The translations under genes and the position numbers were made by a program. Below the pieces are notes generated by a model. That model was not told the origin of the DNA and did not search any database. It saw only the letters and a list, made by a program, of their open reading frames with translations. From an uncultured Lachnospiraceae bacterium (lineage in GTDB: Bacteria > Bacillota > Clostridia > Lachnospirales > Lachnospiraceae), in assembly GCA_937920345.1 (NCBI GenBank), contig CALGVA010000066.1, positions 62,001 to 126,000 on the forward strand: 64,000 bases of DNA. The letters run 5' to 3'. Shown piece after piece: positions 60,332 to 64,000 of this stretch (positions are counted from its first letter, which is position 1; the number at the start of each line of letters is the position of its first letter).

Positions 60332-61684
60332 TTATACCTTTTCACTTTTCTGATCTATAAACAGTGCAAACTCCTCCTCCGGAATCGGTTTAGAGAAATA
60401 ATATCCCTGCTGGATCTGACACCCGATCTCCTTCAGGTAATCGCTCTGTTCCGGTGTCTCCACACCTTCGCACAGAGAAATGATGCGCAGCCGTCTGGCC
60501 ATATCGATTACACAGGAGATAATGATCTTATCGCTGTCCTGCAGCGTATCTTCTCTCAGGAAAACCCTGTCCAGCTTTATAATATCAATCGGCAGTCTGC
60601 TGAGCAGATTTAAGGAAGAATATCCGGAACCGAAATCATCCATGGAAACCTTCGTTCCAAGATTATGTAAACCTTTTACCAGACTAAGTGCCTTCTCGGT
60701 ATTGTCCAGATAGATGCTCTCCGTCAATTCAAACTCAATCATGTCGGAGGGAATCTGATATTCCTCAAACAATCCCTTTACATATTCCAGAATATGCATC
60801 TTATTTAAGTGAATACGCGACACGTTCAGCGAGACCGGCACAACCTTCTTCCCCTCCGCTATCCTGTCGGCAATAAACCTGAATACTTCCCTGTAAACGT
60901 AGTAGTCCACGTCCACCACCTGTCCGCTCCGTTCAATCAACGGAATGAACTGATCGGGATATATAAAAGTACCATCCGGCTTCTGCCAGCGCACCAGCGC
61001 CTCTGCACCGATGAGCCGCATTGTCTCCGTCTCGATTTTAGGCTGATAATAGACCTGAAACTCATGATTTGCGATCGCTTTCGGTACGCGTGAGGTGATT
61101 TCCACTTCCCGCCTGATCCCCTCCATCATGCTGTGATCGAACAACACACAGCAGTCTTCCTCCATCTCTTTGGCCACTTTTCTGGCAAGATTCGCATTGG
61201 ACACCGCTGTTTCAGCATCCAGACTTCTGCTGTTCTTATCAATAATACTGATTCCCGTGCAGAATTGCAGTCTGCTGTTCAAATATTTCTCCCTGAACTT
61301 CGCCTGCCATTCCAGATTCAGACTATGAATAAACTCCTTAAACTGTTCGTTGGTGACACCTTCCGGCATAACGTTTGCCGCGACAAAGTTATCCGAGCAG
61401 ACGCGGGAACAGCCGATCATGCCTTCATTATCCCTGGTCATCTCCTCCATAAATTCCCGGAGAAGCGCGTCTCCCACCTGATATCCGTAAGTATCATTGA
61501 TATATTTAAAATGTTTGATATCCGTATAAACAATAGTGATCCGGTCATCCCCGATGTTTTCGATCCTCCGCTCAAGCTTTTCCAAAAAAACCTCGTATTT
61601 ATCCAGCCCTGTCAAAGAATCTTTCATGCAGTTTTGACCGCTGGATATTACGCCCCCGTCCGCCTGCCTTATTAAAGTATCCAT
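60332..61684 (-). CDS. EAL c-di-GMP phosphodiesterase with degenerate GGDEF
   Basis: A 450-residue cytoplasmic protein. The GGDEF-fold domain spans about 20-185, but its signature is RVCSDNF at 94-100, so it cannot make c-di-GMP and may bind GTP as a regulator. The EAL domain spans about 190-445, with GAEALVRW, NVSRIHLNK, ELTESIYLDN, MDDFGSGYSSLNLL and KLDRVFL, the metal and catalytic residues of active phosphodiesterases. It lowers c-di-GMP. No membrane segment or sensor is present. Confidence 0.92.
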   Translation of the reverse strand: MDTLIRQADGGVISSGQNCMKDSLTGLDKYEVFLEKLERRIENIGDDRITIVYTDIKHFKYINDTYGYQVGDALLREFMEEMTRDNEGMIGCSRVCSDNFVAANVMPEGVTNEQFKEFIHSLNLEWQAKFREKYLNSRLQFCTGISIIDKNSRSLDAETAVSNANLARKVAKEMEEDCCVLFDHSMMEGIRREVEITSRVPKAIANHEFQVYYQPKIETETMRLIGAEALVRWQKPDGTFIYPDQFIPLIERSGQVVDVDYYVYREVFRFIADRIAEGKKVVPVSLNVSRIHLNKMHILEYVKGLFEEYQIPSDMIEFELTESIYLDNTEKALSLVKGLHNLGTKVSMDDFGSGYSSLNLLSRLPIDIIKLDRVFLREDTLQDSDKIIISCVIDMARRLRIISLCEGVETPEQSDYLKEIGCQIQQGYYFSKPIPEEEFALFIDQKSEKV

Positions 61685-61945
61685 TATGACCCTTCCTCCC
61701 CTTTAGTCCTCTATCCGCATAAGTTCTGATATCCGGATTCTTTATCTCGGATCAGATAAGACAATTCCGCGCCTTGAACTGCTGCCCGTGCCGGCGGAAC
61801 CCTTCCCGTATACCGCTGTCCCACAGACATACTCCCCTGTTGATAAATATACTACGATGCCCCATCCTGGCTGTCAACTCATGATCTGTGTATTTTCATG
61901 AATTCAGAAATATTAACAATTCATTCCATCTCCATTTACAACGCA

Positions 61946-63481
61946 TTAACATTTGTAGGCAAGAACAGCAAGCAGATATTCCCACATACGCTGTACGGAA
62001 GCTATGTCAAGACTCTCCTGTGCCGTATGCACATCCGACATATCCGGTCCGATGGAAACACAGTCAAGACCCGGAATCTTAGCCGCCAGTATCCCGCATT
62101 CAACGCCTGCGTGAATCGCTTCTAAAACCGGTTTGCTTCCATACATCTTCTCATAGACGTCCACAATAATATCCCGAAGCGGTGAATCCTTACGGTAAGC
62201 CCAGCCCGTATAGGCATTTCTGACCTCCGTCTCTGCCCCGGATGCCTCTGCGATCTCCTGCATCTGACGGCACAACGCCTCCTTATCTTCCTCCACGGAG
62301 CTTCTGACCGCATAGGACAATTTCAAGGCTCCCTGGTGCAAGGTAACGACACCCAGATTCAGAGACGTCTGCACCAGTCCCTCCAATTCACGGCTCATGG
62401 CGATCACACCGTTCGGCAGTTTGCACAGACAGGCAAGTGCCCGCGCAGTGGATGCTGCATCATAGCTGCCGCTTTCCTGCTTCTTTACACCGTCGTTGTT
62501 CCTGTTACCGTATTCCTGCGGGTCCACGATCGTACACCCGGCCGTGAACGCCGGGTCCCGGTCACCAAGTTCCTGCCGGATTCTGTCCGCTTCTTCCTGC
62601 ACATAGGCAGCAGCCGCCTCTGCCTGAGTTATGTCAACCTTAAATACAGCTTCCGCCTCCCGGGGAATGGCATTGTCCGCCAGCCCGCCGTGCATGGCAG
62701 TCAGACATATGCCGAAGCGCTCTGATAATCCCTGAAGAATGCGTCCGGTCAGATAATTGGCATTGCCTCTTCCTTTATTGATCTCGAGACCGGAATGGCC
62801 CCCCAGCAGACCTGCGATCTTTAATCTGAGTACCTGTCTGCCGTTATCCGTTTGTCCTGCCGCATTCTCTTCCTCCCTGTCAGGTTCCATAAAAGACTCT
62901 TCCTGCAGCGGTATCGTCACGTCCACTCTGGCGCCGCCCGCACAACTCGTAATGACAACGCCCTCTTCCTCCTGATCCAGATTAATCAGTCTTTTCCCTC
63001 TCAGCATGGACAGATCGATTCCTTTCGCTCCCTCCATACCGGTTTCTTCATCCACCGTCAGTATGACCTCCAAACGCGGATGGCTGATATCGTCTGCGGC
63101 TAACAGCGCAAGTGCATACGCGACCGCAATGCCGTCATCACCGCCCAGGCTCGTCCCCTCTGCATGGATTCTGCCGTTTTCCACGCACAGTTTTAACGGC
63201 TCCTTCGTCATATCTATACCGCAGTCTGGCGCACTGACCGCAACCATGTCCATATGCCCCTGTAATATATAAGGTTCTTCCTGCTCGTAACCCGGTGTCG
63301 CTTCCTTCACAATAATAATATTAAACAGCTCATCCTGTACGCATTCCAGTCCTTTGTCCCTGGCAAACTGCCGCAAGTAATCGCTGATCTGCTTCACATT
63401 ACCGGAACCATGCGGAATCCGGGTGATCTCCTCAAAATAATGAAATACGCTCTGCGGTTGTAATCCTTCCAAAACTCTCAT
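61946..63481 (-). CDS. pepD: aminoacyl-histidine dipeptidase PepD
   Basis: A 511-residue M20 metallopeptidase that hydrolyses carnosine-like and other dipeptides. Zinc-site blocks are LQGHMDMVAV, SLGGDDGIAVAYALAL, LTVDEETGMEGAKGI and GLLGGHSGLEINKGRGNAN, in the PepD order, and the C-terminal AIHAGVECGIL gives the last ligand. GGAGG lies eight bases before the ATG at 63481. It is a single gene between the EAL protein and the cell-division-type gene. Confidence 0.95.
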   Translation of the reverse strand: MRVLEGLQPQSVFHYFEEITRIPHGSGNVKQISDYLRQFARDKGLECVQDELFNIIIVKEATPGYEQEEPYILQGHMDMVAVSAPDCGIDMTKEPLKLCVENGRIHAEGTSLGGDDGIAVAYALALLAADDISHPRLEVILTVDEETGMEGAKGIDLSMLRGKRLINLDQEEEGVVITSCAGGARVDVTIPLQEESFMEPDREEENAAGQTDNGRQVLRLKIAGLLGGHSGLEINKGRGNANYLTGRILQGLSERFGICLTAMHGGLADNAIPREAEAVFKVDITQAEAAAAYVQEEADRIRQELGDRDPAFTAGCTIVDPQEYGNRNNDGVKKQESGSYDAASTARALACLCKLPNGVIAMSRELEGLVQTSLNLGVVTLHQGALKLSYAVRSSVEEDKEALCRQMQEIAEASGAETEVRNAYTGWAYRKDSPLRDIIVDVYEKMYGSKPVLEAIHAGVECGILAAKIPGLDCVSIGPDMSDVHTAQESLDIASVQRMWEYLLAVLAYKC

Positions 63482-63613
63482 TCTGACTTCCTCCAAACTG
63501 TTTCGATCTATCCGTCAAACTCTCATAAATTATATTTTACCACGATTTATGTATTTTACACTATACTAATTTGAACAAGTTCCGCTTCCTCCCGCTTCCT
63601 GTGAAATAAGAAA

Positions 63614-63637
63614 AGGTAAAGGGTCACCCCTCTACCT
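63614..63637 (-). terminator. terminator of the FtsW-family gene
   Basis: AGGTAGAGGGGT/ACCCTTTACCT hairpin followed by TTTTC on the minus strand; the stem begins at the stop codon. Confidence 0.75.
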
Positions 63638-64000
63638 CTTCTCCAATCTGATACTTAACCGCCAGGCCGGCCGCCGCACCACCGCATTGTCTGTGATAAT
63701 CCTCTCATTGCGGTATAAGCTGAGCAGCAGTCCGGTCAGCGCCGCGTAAGTGATGGCTGTACCCTGTCCGTAGGAGACAAACGGTAACTGTATGCCTCCG
63801 GTCGCCGGATAATAACCCGTGCTAATCAGGATTCCCTCCAGACAGTTTACCACAAAAATCATAAAGCACGCGGCGGCAAGCATAAAGCCAAGCTGATTCT
63901 TCTGCCGTCTGACGATATGATACGCCCGCACGATCACGGCGGCAAACGCCAGAACAACCGCCAGCCCTACAAGAATCCCGTACTGACATGTGATGCGGAG
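63632..64000 (-). CDS. FtsW/RodA/SpoVE family protein, C-terminal part
   Basis: The right edge cuts the gene; 122 codons remain. It contains two or three helices and the SEDS-family ending: CFMIFVVNCLEGILISTGYYPATGGIQLPFVSYGQGT, where the GIQLPFVSYG block is diagnostic of these peptidoglycan polymerases. The basic tail (RRPAWRLSIRLEKR) is cytoplasmic. Whether it is the division, elongation or sporulation member cannot be told from this fragment. Confidence 0.88.
   Translation of the reverse strand, partial: LRITCQYGILVGLAVVLAFAAVIVRAYHIVRRQKNQLGFMLAAACFMIFVVNCLEGILISTGYYPATGGIQLPFVSYGQGTAITYAALTGLLLSLYRNERIITDNAVVRRPAWRLSIRLEKR

Noticed and set aside
1..64000. CRISPR array or rRNA genes
   Set aside because: No regularly spaced direct repeats with unique spacers and no rRNA sequence were seen on either strand.

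Overview
The window looks like a chromosomal segment of a gut-type Lachnospiraceae (Clostridium cluster XIVa relative). The support is the dgt-dnaG-rpoD order, the DUF6320, DUF4474 and CD1871A-type proteins seen mainly in Clostridia, tRNAs without an encoded CCA end, strong GGAGG ribosome sites and GC near 50 percent outside two AT-rich insertions. Genus is not assigned.

Layout. 1-3017: dgt, dnaG and the start of rpoD, one minus-strand macromolecular-synthesis operon. 3.1-8.3 kb: an alpha/beta hydrolase facing an HHxxxDG acyltransferase and a DUF6320 membrane protein, then DUF4125-like and GerMN lipoprotein genes. 8.4-22.0 kb: a nine-gene minus-strand set for N,N'-diacetylchitobiose: GH94 phosphorylase, phosphohexomutase, MATE, YesM-type kinase, sugar-binding lipoprotein, two permeases, AraC-type regulator, nagB, nagA. 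Logic: import of (GlcNAc)2, phosphorolysis to GlcNAc-1-P plus GlcNAc, mutation to GlcNAc-6-P, then NagA/NagB to fructose-6-P.

22.5-30.7 kb: an AT-rich island bounded by a 20-bp duplication of the 3' end of a tRNA-Leu gene. It carries an unmodified-type bacteriocin locus (49-aa precursor with a CPLC motif, C39 peptidase ABC exporter, three-gene immunity-type ABC transporter, LytTR regulator), a fused integrase/IS1182-type fossil, a Phd/PIN toxin-antitoxin pair and a structured non-coding stretch. 30.8-38.4 kb: small accessory genes (VOC, GNAT, YciI, MarR, three transporters).

38.6-50.4 kb: dcd, a TlpA/CXXC/4Fe-4S membrane redox operon, a BlaI/BlaR1-like pair with a visible operator, a DUF4474-phosphoesterase-amidotransferase operon, a DUF2974 hydrolase and NdpA. 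50.6-57.7 kb: AGCS symporter, chemoreceptor, ZIP transporter, a solitary tyrosine recombinase, RlmD-type methyltransferase, hypotheticals. 57.9-60.2 kb: a decayed small island at tRNA-Pro flanked by a 55-bp perfect duplication. 60.3-64.0 kb: EAL protein, PepD and the C-terminal part of an FtsW/RodA/SpoVE protein.

Intergenic regions are unusually rich in compact multi-hairpin repeats. At least two families occur twice in the window, and one (5841-5965 and 41241-41363) ends in a Shine-Dalgarno-like tract placed exactly at the next gene's start. The most novel items are that repeat family, the island's 49-aa precursor, and the 30503-30640 structured element.
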